Positions 1-11,046 of a DNA stretch of 64,000 bases are shown piece after piece. Every line of letters starts with the position of its first letter. Within the stretch, counting starts at the first letter, position 1. A program made the translations under genes and the position numbers. This DNA comes from Chaetoceros tenuissimus (taxonomy: Eukaryota > Bacillariophyta > Thalassiosirophyceae > Chaetocerotales > Chaetocerotaceae): positions 1,488,001 to 1,552,000 of the forward strand of contig BLLK01000019.1 of assembly GCA_021927905.1 (NCBI GenBank). The letters are read 5' to 3'. A model generated the notes under the pieces. It was not told where the DNA came from. It was given only the letters and a program-made list of their open reading frames with translations, and searched no databases.

Positions 1-320
1 GAAGAGATCATTTGAATGTCTTTTTATAGATTTACTAGCAGTGATGATAATAAAATTAGAAATAACATGAATATTCATCAGTTTCCATTTCTCACATCCA
101 TTCTTTTGTTTTCACGTACAATGGCAGACCACAAAGACCAGATTTATAATCTCTACCCGAGAGGGTTGTAAAGATGGGACTCGACCTGACTATCTTCTTG
201 GTTCGCTTGGTATGCTAGAAAACATGGAACTTGGTACCTTACTTACTACTTACGTCGCTGTTGAGAATACATGAAAAAGTTCGCCATCCAAAGACTACTC
301 ATAAATATATTTAATACACA

Positions 321-1526
321 ATGGTTCATATTGCAGTTATTGGTGGAGGCCCAGGAGGGATAGCGTTTGCTCAACAACTGTCGAAATCACTATCTTCTTC
401 CTCCTCTTTTAGTTTTCCATTCTGTAAAGTTGGTACAATTCTCGACGTACAAATTACAGTCTTTGAAAAGCGTGAATTCTTTTTCCATGCTCCAGGTGCA
501 CTTCGAGCAATGGTGGATAATTCTTACACTCCAAAAGTATTGATTCCATTTGATAAAGTGTTTGAAGGATACCCGAACGTTGAGCTAAAGTTTGCATCTG
601 TGGATCGCATTGATTACGATACCAAAACTATCCATTATGTGTCCAATAATCAAGAAGATACTCTGACAAATATGAGATATGACTATCTTGTACTTGCTAC
701 TGGAAGCTCTTCCTCCTCTCCATCAAAGCCTTCTGCGAGTATTACTACCAGTAAACAAATGATGGATGCATTTACATCCACAGCTGATAATATCCAAAAG
801 TCAGATCGTATACTCATTGTAGGTGGTGGTGTCGTTGGTATTGAATTAGCAGGTGAATTGAGATACACTTATCCAGACAAGAAAATCATTTTGCTTGATT
901 CTCATGGTGAGCTTCTTTCAAGGCAAAATGTTCCAAAGCTCCGTGAACCTGTTAAAAAGATTCTCTTGGATCATGATATCGAATTGCACTTCAATGAACG
1001 AATCAAACGTACTGATAAGATGGGAATCAATCAGTTTGGAACTCAGACTATTACCACAGAGTCTGGCCTTGAATTGGAAGTAGATGCGATTCTATGGAGT
1101 ATTGGAATGAAACCCAATGTTGAATTGATGACGGATTCTGAATGTATTTCCAACAATCGTTTCATCAAGGTGAAACCAAATCTTGAAGTAGATTCTACAA
1201 AAGAAAAATATCAGAAAGTGTACGTGATTGGAGATGCGAGTAATCATCCCACTCCGAAATTGTTGTTTTGGGCTATGCAGCAAGGTCAACATCTAGCCAA
1301 AAATCTTGCATCGTTGATTCAATCCAATGGGCAAACTGAAATGACTGAATTCACTGCTCTATCTTCGGAAATACTAGTGATTCCATTTGGTCCAGAAGGA
1401 GGTATCAGTCAACTTCCATTGTTTGGAGGCTTGGTTGTCGGCAACTATCCCACCAAGCTTATCAAGAGTAAAGATCTTATGGCGGACATGTTTTGGACCA
1501 TGATGAATCAAGAGATTCCAGAATAG
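321..1526 (+). CDS. FSP1/AIFM2-like NAD(P)H:quinone-type flavoprotein oxidoreductase
   Basis: Single-exon protein of 401 residues. It is a pyridine-nucleotide-disulphide-type oxidoreductase expected to bind FAD and NAD(P)H and pass electrons to quinone-like acceptors. An N-terminal dinucleotide fold VIGGGPGGIA sits at about residues 7-16. A second Rossmann glycine motif, ILIVGGGVVGIELAGEL, lies near residues 163-180. The FAD-closing motif VIGDASN lies near 301-308, followed by WAMQQGQHLAKN. Order and length fit the AIFM2/FSP1 and yeast NDI-like branch (about 370-400 residues). There is no clear signal or transit peptide; the ATG begins directly with the first beta strand (MVHIAVIGGG), which supports this start. 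It runs convergent to the next gene with about 70 bases between stops. The subfamily (FSP1 versus a general NADH dehydrogenase) is inferred from overall pattern. Confidence 0.85.
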   Translation: MVHIAVIGGGPGGIAFAQQLSKSLSSSSSFSFPFCKVGTILDVQITVFEKREFFFHAPGALRAMVDNSYTPKVLIPFDKVFEGYPNVELKFASVDRIDYDTKTIHYVSNNQEDTLTNMRYDYLVLATGSSSSSPSKPSASITTSKQMMDAFTSTADNIQKSDRILIVGGGVVGIELAGELRYTYPDKKIILLDSHGELLSRQNVPKLREPVKKILLDHDIELHFNERIKRTDKMGINQFGTQTITTESGLELEVDAILWSIGMKPNVELMTDSECISNNRFIKVKPNLEVDSTKEKYQKVYVIGDASNHPTPKLLFWAMQQGQHLAKNLASLIQSNGQTEMTEFTALSSEILVIPFGPEGGISQLPLFGGLVVGNYPTKLIKSKDLMADMFWTMMNQEIPE

Positions 1527-1598
1527 GAATGATATTCAAAATTTTTGAAGAAATACAATTTTACATAACTTTAGAATAAAGCAAGAATCAAATGCCAT

Positions 1599-2299
1599 CT
1601 AATCATCTTGTTCATAAAGCTCGATATAGTGCAACTCTCGAGGTTCCTCATCTTCTTCTACATGTTCTTCTTCTATCACAATATTCTTGACAGTAGTCCA
1701 TTCCGTTTGCAAATAGGTAATCCTCTATCACTCACACCTGTATGCTGCTGTTGATCAATCAAATAAAAACCAATCAATCCTATCGCTAGAAGAATATGTA
1801 TCATACAATAATACCTCAATAACCTCTTGGACAAACATATCCTCTTTCGTTTCCGTTCATCGTCATTGTCTAAATCAATAATGTTTGGATTTTCCAAGAA
1901 TTGTTCTTCGACATCAATATCATCCCATGGCCGTTGCTGTTGCTGTTGTATAGGATCAGTAGTTTTGTGACTTGCCAAGGTATTGATTGTTTTGGTACTA
2001 TCTACTCTCCGTATATCTCGAAATGTCACACTAGATAATGGCCATTCTAGTTCTGATTCATAGCCATCATATTCCATTGAATCAATGTGTTTGGCTGATT
2101 TCCATGATTCTAAACTTGCTGAATTGATTTCCTTTTTATAATCTGAAAATGTCTTGTGTGAAGACGTACTGTCGATAGAGGAAGCCGCACCCGCTGCATG
2201 TTGCCCTCGAGAATGACTTTTTCTTTGAGTAGCACTTCTTCTTCTGCTTGCTGTATGCTGTGGCTGTATATCGTTGCCGATGTTGCTTCCTCGATCCAT
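1599..2299 (-). CDS. Hypothetical single-pass membrane protein (two exons, acidic C-terminal tail)
   Basis: No family recognised. The N-terminal part is polar and basic (SRRRSATQRK), then comes a WKSAKHID motif, a glutamine run, an acidic stretch and a KRKR cluster, followed by one hydrophobic helix (MIHILLAIGLIGFYLI). The uninterrupted frame ends at 1676, but a GTGAGT donor after codons ACA GGT (about 1741) and an AAG acceptor 50 bases later restore a frame. That frame encodes an acidic tail, NIVIEEEHVEEDEEPREL, and stops at 1599. I favour the spliced form because the tail is in strong compositional register; the acceptor is not the usual YAG, so this is inference. Features shared with the gene at 2770-3492 (RRR-S, WKS-KHI, basic cluster then a C-terminal helix) suggest a diverged pair. 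Confidence 0.55.
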
Positions 2300-2769
2300 T
2301 TTAGCGCTTCTCGTGTTTCTTTGATTTAACTATCTACTGCTCACTGTGTTCAATGGTGCTGATAGATGTAAGCAATGTACGATAGATAGATGTAAATAAA
2401 GAAAGCAAAGCACATCTATTTCCATAATGACAAATCATTCTCTATTCATTGGATTCCTTCTTCCTTGCATTCCTCGTGTTCGCAAAGATGTGTTTGTCAT
2501 TTTTAAAATTGGATTCTCACTGTACGTAATAACAGCACAAGATGCAATGACCACTTTTTCTCCGATGTCAGTCGAGTCCCATTTTTACAAAAAGCTAGTC
2601 AAGCAAAGCAATCAATACGCGTTAAATATAAAAATCTTGTTATGCAATAATTATTCTTTTATAAATGTAATATTTGCAATATGTGTGTTTCAAAGTAATT
2701 ACAGTAGCTATTAGCCAGCCCTAGCCAGCCAATGTCTACTCCCTCTCATCGCTCGTCTAGTAGTAATTA
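2300..2769. other. Intergenic spacer, no supported gene
   Basis: AT-rich spacer between the two minus-strand membrane-protein genes, carrying the promoter of the gene at 1599-2299 and the 3' end of the next. A plus-strand open frame at 2427-2714 has no recognisable features and looks accidental. Confidence 0.5.
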
Positions 2770-3492
2770 CTATCTCATCATTGTAAAGAATGGAAACCAA
2801 GCAACATCTATTTTGAAAAATGAACTCAATAGGAAGGCAATCAAAAGAATCCCAACTATTATTTTCTTTCGATGCTTCTTTTGTAGATAACTTTTGTTTG
2901 TCGCTTGGTGTAAATCAATTTGCAAATCGTATGGAAGACGATCGGTTGTCCTTCTTATTTTTTTGCTCTTGACGATGGTAGTATTCTCATGTTCTTTTCC
3001 ATCAATGGATATCGTATCATAGCTACAATCATCGTCATTATCCTCATCCTCGTCACTACAATTTGCATATTGCATTTCTTCATCTATATCTCCTTGAAAG
3101 GAATAATCACTTTGATTTTCCTTCGTACTAGTAGTATCCCCCACTTTTACATCATCATGTTCTTTTGTAAATGACGATGCTACAATACCACAATCATCAT
3201 TACATTCTTCATATTCATATTCGATATGTTTCAATGATTTCCATAATTGTACATCTTGCAATAAACATTGTGTATGAAGTAGTCTCTGTCCTCGTTTGAT
3301 GGTATGTTCTAAACTATTTCTTCTTCTCGTAGTTCGACCCCTATTCCAATCCTGCTTTGCATCATAGTCATCATCACTATGATTACTATCCATGGAATAT
3401 ATTTTCAATCTAGTATTCAAATTCATGATTTCAAAAATAGTAGATATTTGAATCACTTTTTTCTTACGAAAAGTATCACAAACTGCATCCAA
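2770..3492 (-). CDS. Hypothetical acidic protein with C-terminal membrane helix
   Basis: Open frame of up to 240 residues, family not recognised. The true start may be the internal Met before DSNHSDDDYDAKQD (about position 3391), because the sequence ahead of it is less protein-like. It contains TTRRRNSLEHTIKRGQ, then WKSLKHIEYEYEE, a long Asp/Glu-rich middle, a basic stretch (KSKKIRRTTDR and QKKHRKK) and a hydrophobic helix IIVGILLIAFLLSSFF close to the C terminus. The layout suggests a tail-anchored or single-pass protein with a cytosolic acidic domain. It resembles its downstream neighbour at 1599-2299 in motif order, so both could come from an old tandem duplication. It is divergent from the Hsp110 gene, sharing about 260 bases of upstream sequence. 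Confidence 0.55.
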   Translation of the reverse strand: MDAVCDTFRKKKVIQISTIFEIMNLNTRLKIYSMDSNHSDDDYDAKQDWNRGRTTRRRNSLEHTIKRGQRLLHTQCLLQDVQLWKSLKHIEYEYEECNDDCGIVASSFTKEHDDVKVGDTTSTKENQSDYSFQGDIDEEMQYANCSDEDEDNDDDCSYDTISIDGKEHENTTIVKSKKIRRTTDRLPYDLQIDLHQATNKSYLQKKHRKKIIVGILLIAFLLSSFFKIDVAWFPFFTMMR

Positions 3493-3756
3493 TTTTGGAA
3501 AGAACCCTTCTCATAAAATGACTCTTGACTCCCATCCATTCCTCCGAATAGAATAGGTAGTAAGTACAGCAGGTCTGTCCCTCCTTCTATTCCCAAGTCA
3601 ACAACCTACCATACTCCCAACTTGACAAAGATACAATCATCGGCTAGAGAGTTCCAATCGTTTCTTCTTTTTTTCGTCGAGAAACTTTCTTCTCTGATGA
3701 ATCTCTATTGTCTCATATCTATTACCAGTACATTATAAATACCACTAAAAGATAGA
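3493..3756. promoter_or_regulatory. Divergent promoter region between membrane-protein gene and Hsp110
   Basis: 264 bases separate the divergent start codons, so this stretch must hold both promoters. Scattered GAA/TTC triplets (for example around 3680-3700) hint at heat-shock elements, but none matches the nTTCnnGAAn spacing cleanly. Confidence 0.4.
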
Positions 3757-6700
3757 ATGAGTGTTGTAGGATTAGATTTTGGAAATCAGAATGCAGTGAT
3801 TGCAGCTGCTGGAAGAGGAGGAGTCGATGTCATTCTCAATGGAAACTCCAATCGTCTCAATGCGTAAGTAGCTATTAGAGGAAGCTTGTTGTGTTGGCTG
3901 TGTACTGTCTGGTGTTTGCAGTATTGGCTTGTTGGCTTGTTGGCTATCATTCTTGTCGAGACTTTCAATTCTATTTTGAAAATGAATTTTATTTTATTTC
4001 AAATTTGAAAAAAGAAAGAAAGAGACTCTCTCGACTTTGACTCTCTTCACTGTTTTACTTGTGATACAATGACAAGAACAGAGAATCAGAGAGATTCAAT
4101 AGACTTGATAGAAGGAGATGGAAGAAAACTCTATCTCTTTATCTTTTCACGTCTCTTGTCCGATGAATCTATTTTCAAATTTGATTTCCCCGAAATTGAA
4201 AATTCGGTTCAAAAAGAAAAAAAAAGATTCCCTGAAAATATGAAATGAAAGAGACGCTCCTCTTTCTTATTGACTCTCTATGGATGATCAAATATTCAAA
4301 TCAAGTCATTTCTTTATCTTTATCTTCTTCAATTTACTAACATGATTTCTCTCTCCTCTATTCTCTCTCTAACAGTTCCATGGTGGGCTTCAAGGAAAGT
4401 CGTACAATGGGAGAAGCAGCAGAAACACAATCCAAATCAAACTTTAAAAACACAATCAAATACATGAAACGTCTTGTTGGACTATCCTTTCACTCTACCA
4501 AAGCACAGGAAGAAATGAAACACTGTCCTTTTCAATGTGTACCTCTCCCACACAAATCGGGTGGACCCGATGCTATCGCTGTCAAGGTAACTTTTGGAAC
4601 AGAGGGAAAGGAGGAAATCATTGCTGTGGAAACTGTGATGGGAATGTTGGTCAAACACATGGGAAATCTTGTAGCGGATAAATCGGCTGAAACTTCCAAC
4701 GCTGATAAAAAAGATTTGTTTCCTAATGATTGGGTCATTGCCATTCCTGGTTACTTTACAGATGCACAACGTCGTGCACTCTTGGATGGATGTCAACATG
4801 CGGGTATTGAAGGTATTTTGAGATTGATGCATGAACATACCGCTACTGCTCTTGCGTATGGTATTTTCAAGGATATTCGTAAAGAATTTCAAAAAGACGA
4901 AGCGACCAATGTCATGTTTTTGGATTTGGGTGCTACTTCTTATACTTGTAGTATTGTTTCCTTTGTGACTGGAAAGTTGATTGTAAAGGCTGCTCATCAT
5001 GATTCATCTCTAGGTGGAAGAGAATTTGATATGAAAATTGCAGAATGGATTGCAACTAAATTTGAAGAGAAATTCAAGGGAAAACTCAGTGGAAATCCAA
5101 TGGAACGTCCAAAAACTCTACTCAAATTATTGGTGGCGGCGGAAAAAGCCAAAAAGACTCTATCACCAGCGGGAGTCAAGGAGGCGAGAATTAGCATTGA
5201 AATGCTCATGGATGATTATGATTTCAATGTTACTCTTACGGCACAGGAATATGAAGACATGTGTGCTCCACTCCTTGCGAGATTGAATCCACCAATTCAA
5301 GCTTGTCTCTCTGAAACTGGACTAAGTGCAAAGGATTTGAGTTCTGTCGAAATTGTAGGAGGAGGATCACGTGTTGGATGTGTCAAACGTACCCTTGCCA
5401 AGATTCTTGGACTTGACATTAACGCTACCAACAATGGATTGAGTACCACCATGAATGCAGATGAGGCTGTTGCAAGAGGTGCAGCACTTCAATCCGCGAT
5501 TCTTTCTCCAAGATTCAAAGTATTGCCTTATGAAATCATTGAAGCACAGCCATTCCCAATCAAGATTTCTTGGGAAAGTGATGGATCGGAACCAGCGGAA
5601 GGAGAAGAAGCTACTGATTCTGTTGTCATGTTTGATCGTAATTCCAACTTTGGAGTTGTGAGAAGAGTGACTCTTCGTCGTGCGGGTGAATTCACTGTCA
5701 GTGCTTCCTACGATGATAAAGCTATGGAGTACAATTGTTTCCCAGATGCGGATAACAAGTCCATTGTGGACTTTAAAATCAAGGCACCTGCTGGAAATGA
5801 TAACAAGATTCGTGTCAATGTCAAGCAAGATATCAATGGATGTATCCTATTGAGTTCTGTACAAATGGTGGAGGAAATCATTGAAGAAGAAAAGGCTACA
5901 GATGAGGAAATTAAGGATGGAGAAGCAAAGGAAGGAGAAGAGGCGAAGAAGGAAGAGCCTGAAAAGAAGAAAAAGATTAAAAAGACCAACCTTGAATTCA
6001 CTGAAGTACGTCCAATGTCTTGGACCAAGGAGGAAATGGATGCTGCGTTCGAGAAGGAAGTTGCAATGACCAACGTTGATCGTATTGTCAAGGAGACTGC
6101 TGACATGAGAAATGATCTTGAATCCTACATTTACGATATGCGTGACAAGATCATCTCTGAGAGTCAACTTGCTCCATATGCTACCGAGGAAGAAAAGAGC
6201 AGCTTCTCCAAGCTCTTGGAAGATACCGAGAACTGGTTGTACGAAGATGGATACGATGCAACCAAGTCTGTTTACGCTGACAAGCTTGCTGCACTCAAAA
6301 AGTGTGGAACTCCAATCGAATTCAGACAGCAAGAGAATGCTACTCGTCCAGCTGCAATGACTTCTTTGCAAAGAACTGTAGAAAAGTACCAAAATTGGAT
6401 CAACACTGCTACAAGTGATGAGAACTATGCTCACATTACTGAAGAAGAATTCACAAAGTGCCGTGAAGCATGTGATGCAGCATCCAGTTGGATGTACGAT
6501 ACCATGGACAAGCAAGGATCCCTTGCTCCAAACCAAGATCCAGCTGTAACCACCGATGAAATCAATGCAAAGACTAACGAGTTGACCAAGACCATTAGTC
6601 CAATCATGCACAAGCCAAAGCCTAAGCCAAAACCAGAGGAGAAGAAGGAAGAAAAGGCTGAGGAGCCAGCAGCAGAAGATGCAAAGGCTGAGCCAATGGA

Positions 6701-6761
6701 CACTGAGGAGACACCAGCTGCTGATGCTGAGAAGGAGGCTGAGCCAATGGAAACCGACTAA
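3757..6761 (+). CDS. HSP110: Hsp110/HSPA4-family chaperone (two exons)
   Basis: Cytosolic Hsp110, a nucleotide-exchange factor and holdase for Hsp70. Exon 1 (3757-3863) encodes MSVVGLDFGNQNAVIAAAGR, the phosphate-1 region of the ATPase fold. A 512-base intron (GTAAGT at 3864, branch site TTTACTAAC near 4333, acceptor AACAG at 4375) separates it from exon 2 (4376-6761). The join creates NRLNASMVGFKESRTMGEAA without frame loss and gives 830 residues, the family's usual size. The ATPase domain includes DLGATSYTCSIV and IVGGGSRVGCVK. A long acidic and lysine-rich insert (about residues 535-575) separates the beta domain from the helical lid. The tail is acidic and ends EPMETD, with no ER-retention signal, which supports a cytosolic rather than ER (HYOU1) member. 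Starting at the internal ATG at 4380 would lose the nucleotide-binding loop. Confidence 0.95.
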
Positions 6762-6847
6762 TCGTAGGGAATCTAAATAACGACTAATAAATAAGAGAAA
6801 GATACAAAAGGATATTTATTTATAGGTACATATTATTAGCATTTTGT

Positions 6848-8322
6848 TTAAACCTTTTGTACTTCGGAATAAAATCTACTCAGGTCAATATCGTCTCCGC
6901 TTTGTCTTTCAATGTTGGACCAGTCCTGACAATTGATTTCAGAACTCTCTTCTAGATTTGAACCAGCATGAGCAAACAAGTAAGAATTAGAATCAATGCT
7001 TTGCAAGCATTTCTCGGATTCATGACTGCTATTCTTTTTCTTTTTCAAGTTGTTCATCACAAGAGTCTTGTTTCTATGTTCTTCCAAGCTAATATCTCGA
7101 CTTTTGACCTGATCCACAACTGTGGATGCGTGTGTTTGTGTAGGTGCATCTCCACCATTGGACAATACAATCCAAAAGGCTTTCCATCGCCCTAGATGCG
7201 GTGATTTCGTTCGTACTACTCTTCTCGCAGGTCTTGTAATAATGAGTATGTTGAATAGCCCCTCTAGCGGTGCAAACATTTGTACAATAAAAATCAAAAT
7301 GTCACTTGGGGTTTGATTCAAGGTAAACATAATGTTGATGGCAGCCCAAGGTAGATAAGTCACTGTATATGCCAAACTATACAGAACCAATTGACTAATC
7401 ATTTCCTTTTTATAGGAAGCAGCAAGTTCCTGTCGTGTCATGGCTCCATCTCGTATTTGAGAATGATTCGAGTCAAAACCTAGCTCTTGTTCTTCTTGTT
7501 GTTGATTTTGAGGAACTAAAGAGTTGACAGTATTCGTGACTGGAGAGGAAAGATGCTTTTCCCTCAAGATGATATCCCATAGCAATCTTGATAGTAGACA
7601 CAAGATCACCAAGAGACTCAGGATGGGAATAACGACTGTTGCCAAGAGAAAAATCACAGTGTTGATGGCCTCTGCTGTTTCATTATCACCATTGTCAAGA
7701 TCAGTGCCCGAGTAAGAACAAAGATTGCCATAAGACACTGGATTGATGGCCTTTGTAGCTAGAGCAATAATGTTGAGAACTACAACGAGAGTAATGTTGA
7801 ATCTGTGTGACCACTTCTCAATTCTCCTAGCAAATTCGTCATCTCGTATTTTCAAATGTAATTTTGAATAATAGTAAATGGCAAGAGTAGCAGAATACAA
7901 TGGAACCCAAGTACTTCCCATTACAAATAGTAAGCCTACAAAGGAACAGCTGCCCTTCGTGCCATGTCCCCAGTACGCAAATTTATGTGATGCTGGCACT
8001 ACAAATGGTGATAGAAATATACCGATACTCTGAAGAATATCTGCCACTGAGATTAAAAATAATATGCGCTTGAAAGGCTTTCTGATAAGGTCTACCTTTT
8101 TACGAAAGATCATGACTGCAAGTGCTAGTGAAGCTAATTGAATGAAAAGATATATAACCAATGTATGAGTCAAGGTTATCGGAAAAATGGTGGTAGTAAT
8201 TCTTTCAATAACAAGAGAACAATCATATTTTTCTTCTTGGCAGACTTACCAAAGAAACTAGTAGCCGCTGATGAGATCTGCAGCGAAGTCGCTACTTTCC
8301 ATCCGACCTCGATACTGCTCAT
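6848..8322 (-). CDS. Seven-transmembrane receptor-like protein (GPCR/cAMP-receptor type), two exons
   Basis: The large exon (6848-8133) encodes a seven-helix protein. Recognisable helices include ILFLISVADILQSIGIFL (TM2), CSFVGLLFVMGSTWVPLYSA (TM3), TLVVVLNIIALATKAI (TM4), TVIFLLATVVIPILSLLVI (TM5), LVLYSLAYTVTYLPWAAINI (TM6) and a last helix before ITRPARRVV. A Cys at the start of TM3 and one in the following lumenal loop (NLCSY) could form the classical GPCR disulphide. No ATG starts TM1 in this exon. An upstream exon (8250-8322) encodes MSSIEVGWKVATSLQISS and ends at GTAAGT; splicing to TTAG at 8134 gives SFFASLALAVMIF, completing TM1 in frame (452 residues). The C-terminal tail is long, polar and Ser-rich, as expected for a regulated receptor. 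The ligand is unknown. The upstream exon is my inference from splice sites and reading phase. Confidence 0.7.
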
Positions 8323-9762
8323 GACTTGTTCTTTGTAAGTTAAAACAAGTCAGGTTGAAATCGGTTTGTTTGTTTTTTCTTATCGAAACTAAAAGTAAAT
8401 GATAGTACATAGTAGGTTCACCCTATTTTGTAAGAAGCACCATGACCCTTCTTTTCCCTTTCTTTTCTCTATGTTTTTGAAAAAATCAATCTAGGAGTAG
8501 TGTTTTCTCATTCTCACACTTTGATAATTGAGTATAATACTTTCAATAAGCTTAGTTACACCATAGACACATCCTTTAATTAATAAAGCATTATAAGAAA
8601 ATAATGCAAAGAAATCTTACGAATTCATATGTATGAAATATATGTCACGAAAGAGGTAGACTTGAATGTTGCTGGTAATGAAATAATATTTATATTGCCC
8701 AAAAGGCTTACATAATTAAGAAAGTCTGTAATTGAAGAGTTAAAGTGGATATGTTTAAAGCTAATTATTTTGCAAAACAAATGACGTACTCGTACGTACA
8801 AGCTTAGCATGACGATTTTTTGTATGGAACGGCTCATAATCCTTTGTATGAAACGACCCACATTGGGTACAGCACTTACTCGTCACTGTGTTAGAATGTC
8901 TGTACAATAGAAGAATGGTCCTAGGTAGAGTGTCTACTTTACTTGCAGACAGTCTGGCCTTCTATCCGTCAATCATGTCAAGTAGGTAGTTACTAATTCT
9001 AGTAATTGTGAGAATGAACGAATCATCTTCACCCATTTAGAGTCAACAGTTAGTAGTGCGACGCGAACAATAGAACGGAGCGAATCATTTCACCCCGTTG
9101 GGGTCATCTGTTAGTAGTGTGACACGAACGAACGCACGCACGCACGGAAAAATAAACGGGGTAAGGAATCGGTTCCCTGACAAACCGATAATAAAGTTTC
9201 TTTTGATAAAGAAGATAACACAAGAAGCTACCTCGTCTCAGGGGCGCCAATACACAAGTTATGGAATTACTGTTTTCGTTTTGTTGTATCTAATCTTGTT
9301 TCCTCCTTCCCACTCCCGCAGTTCTCTACTTCCCTTAAACGTCATTGACATCTTATGACTTATCTATTTCAAAGACATTTATATCTAATCGTGCGTTTGA
9401 ACGACATTGTTGATTCTCGAGAGGAAGGAACATACATTCCCTCAGACAAACTGATTCGGAATAATTAAAACTTGACTGAAAACAAAGTTATAGAGCAATA
9501 TCCAATAGATGAGAAATACATTTCAAGTATTCTCAATGATATCTGCATCATTTATATGCAACATTGTGTTTTGCAATTTCATTCTGATTTCGAAATTATC
9601 TTTATACGACTAAATCAAGAAACAGCGCGCCAAAACGTAAGGCAACGTTGAAAAATGTAGGAAGAACATATTCCTTCATTCTATTTTGCTTTGTTTGATT
9701 TATATATGCATTACAGAAAGACATGAGTCTCTTGCACTTGTTGAAATAGACGTGCATTGAAA
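8323..9762. other. Intergenic region, mostly featureless apart from a dispersed repeat
   Basis: About 1.4 kb between the divergent receptor and TBL-like genes. Short open frames here (for example minus 8625-8861) show no protein-like features. A repeat described separately occupies about 9005-9190. Confidence 0.5.
9005..9190 (+). repeat. Dispersed repeat, copy 1 (inverted relative to copy at 13.5 kb)
   Basis: The stretch contains two internal units built on GTTAGTAGTG (near 9050 and 9110), an ACGCACGCACGG tract, then GGAAAAATAAACGGGGTAAGG and a short inverted motif ATCGGTT...AACCGAT. The reverse complement of 13503-13675 has the same order: two GTTAGTAG/GTTGGTAG units, an ACGGACGG tract, the AAAAATAAACG block and an ATCGG...CCGATAATAA end. 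Identity is moderate, so the copies are not recent. No coding potential seen. Confidence 0.7.
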
Positions 9763-11004
9763 ATGACACTTCATAAAGAGCAGAACAAAGAAACCGAGGT
9801 TCAGAGTTTATGGCTTGAAGATCAAGATGCAGATGATGCCAATGATGACACACCAACTACCAATGATCATTTCAACTGCTTCTGGAAAAAGATGGCGTTG
9901 ATAGTAATAATAGCAACAACTTGCCTAGGATTTCTCTTTGCAATAGCTCAAGATGATGAACCATCAAATTCCTTCAAAAGTCATTTGTACAGTTCACATC
10001 CATCAAGAAAGAATGATTTGCCAATTTGTCCAATACAAAATCAAAGCTGTCCAGATAAATATGCGTATAAACCGTCCTGCAAAATATCGGCTATGCATCA
10101 AGCAATTCATGAGGAAGGTCATTTAGCACTTCCGAAATTAAAAGATCCAAGTAATTTTCTTGCTGACTTGGTTACATTCTTTCATGGGAAAAGAATTTCC
10201 CTCTTTGGAGATTCATTGACAAGGCAATGGTTTGAAACTTTGTCATGTCGTCTAGGGCTCAAACAAACTTGGGTTAAAACAATGGAAAAGTCGGATGCAT
10301 TACCACCTCATTTGATATTGGCAAAGAACAAATACAATGTAACTTTTTCAAATGTGCATATTGGTCCTCGTCATATGAAGAGTGGACACTATCTGGGATA
10401 TGTTACTTCTGCCAATCAATTTTCTTCCACATCCAAACTTGACAAACTTCAAGACGGTTCTGCTTGTCAACCATTCTTTACAAGTATAGAATATTATCAT
10501 GTAGACTTGCTGAAAGAGCAAACATCAGATACAAAGAATTTAGTAAAATTCATTTCGAATGTATCGGACATTATGATTTTTAATATAGGTGCCCATTATG
10601 CCGATGAAAAGCAACTACACAACCTTGACAGTGATCTACAGACTTTGTTAGAATTTTGTGGTTCTTATAATACAGATGCTACAAGCCGATGCTTCTTTCG
10701 TGAGACTCTACCTGCTCACTTTCAATTCAAAGACAAGCCATGTGGAGAATATAATTTCGAGGAGAAAGCTATTGCATGTGGACCAACGGATCCAAACTTG
10801 ATGAGCCCCTTCAATGAAAATCTGGATGCATATGGAAACAAATTCAATGTCCCAATAATAAAAGCATCCATGTTACAACCTGCATGGAGATGGCATGGAC
10901 ATACTCAATCTGGACATAAGCCAGACTGTCGACATTATTGTCAAGATGATCTCGTATGGGATCTATTGCATGAAAGCTTACTAACTACAGTAAATAGAAG
11001 ATAG
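9763..11004 (+). CDS. Type II membrane SGNH/TBL-like (PC-esterase) protein
   Basis: 413 residues from the ATG at 9763 (MTLHKEQNKETEV). A short acidic cytosolic tail is followed by one membrane helix (about residues 45-63, MALIVIIATTCLGFLFAIA) and a lumenal domain, a Golgi type II layout. The domain carries a GDS block (ISLFGDSLTRQWFETLSC, about residues 144-161) and a late Asp-His block (KPDCRHYCQDD, about 386-396). These are the Ser and Asp-x-x-His catalytic elements of TBL/CAS1-type PC-esterases that O-acetylate polysaccharides. Several Cys residues around the catalytic blocks would form disulphides. Acetyl transfer to a cell-wall or secreted polysaccharide is expected from family knowledge; the acceptor cannot be read from sequence. 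It is convergent with the DUF4336 gene, with about 40 bases between stops. Confidence 0.75.
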   Translation: MTLHKEQNKETEVQSLWLEDQDADDANDDTPTTNDHFNCFWKKMALIVIIATTCLGFLFAIAQDDEPSNSFKSHLYSSHPSRKNDLPICPIQNQSCPDKYAYKPSCKISAMHQAIHEEGHLALPKLKDPSNFLADLVTFFHGKRISLFGDSLTRQWFETLSCRLGLKQTWVKTMEKSDALPPHLILAKNKYNVTFSNVHIGPRHMKSGHYLGYVTSANQFSSTSKLDKLQDGSACQPFFTSIEYYHVDLLKEQTSDTKNLVKFISNVSDIMIFNIGAHYADEKQLHNLDSDLQTLLEFCGSYNTDATSRCFFRETLPAHFQFKDKPCGEYNFEEKAIACGPTDPNLMSPFNENLDAYGNKFNVPIIKASMLQPAWRWHGHTQSGHKPDCRHYCQDDLVWDLLHESLLTTVNRR

Positions 11005-11046
11005 TATTTCCTAAAGTAAATCTCTCTTACTTTTAACTACTCATAA

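Noticed and set aside
1-320. Possible upstream exon or RNA gene before the oxidoreductase
   Set aside because: No start, splice or tRNA-like structure found; treated as promoter sequence.
2427-2714. 95-codon plus-strand open frame between two minus-strand genes
   Set aside because: No domain, odd composition, and it overlaps likely promoter sequence.
3650-3720. Heat-shock-element-like GAA/TTC triplets upstream of Hsp110
   Set aside because: Spacing does not fit the alternating five-base pattern; such triplets are common in AT-rich sequence.
5847-6611. Long antisense open frame within Hsp110
   Set aside because: Shadow of a strongly conserved chaperone frame; no independent features.
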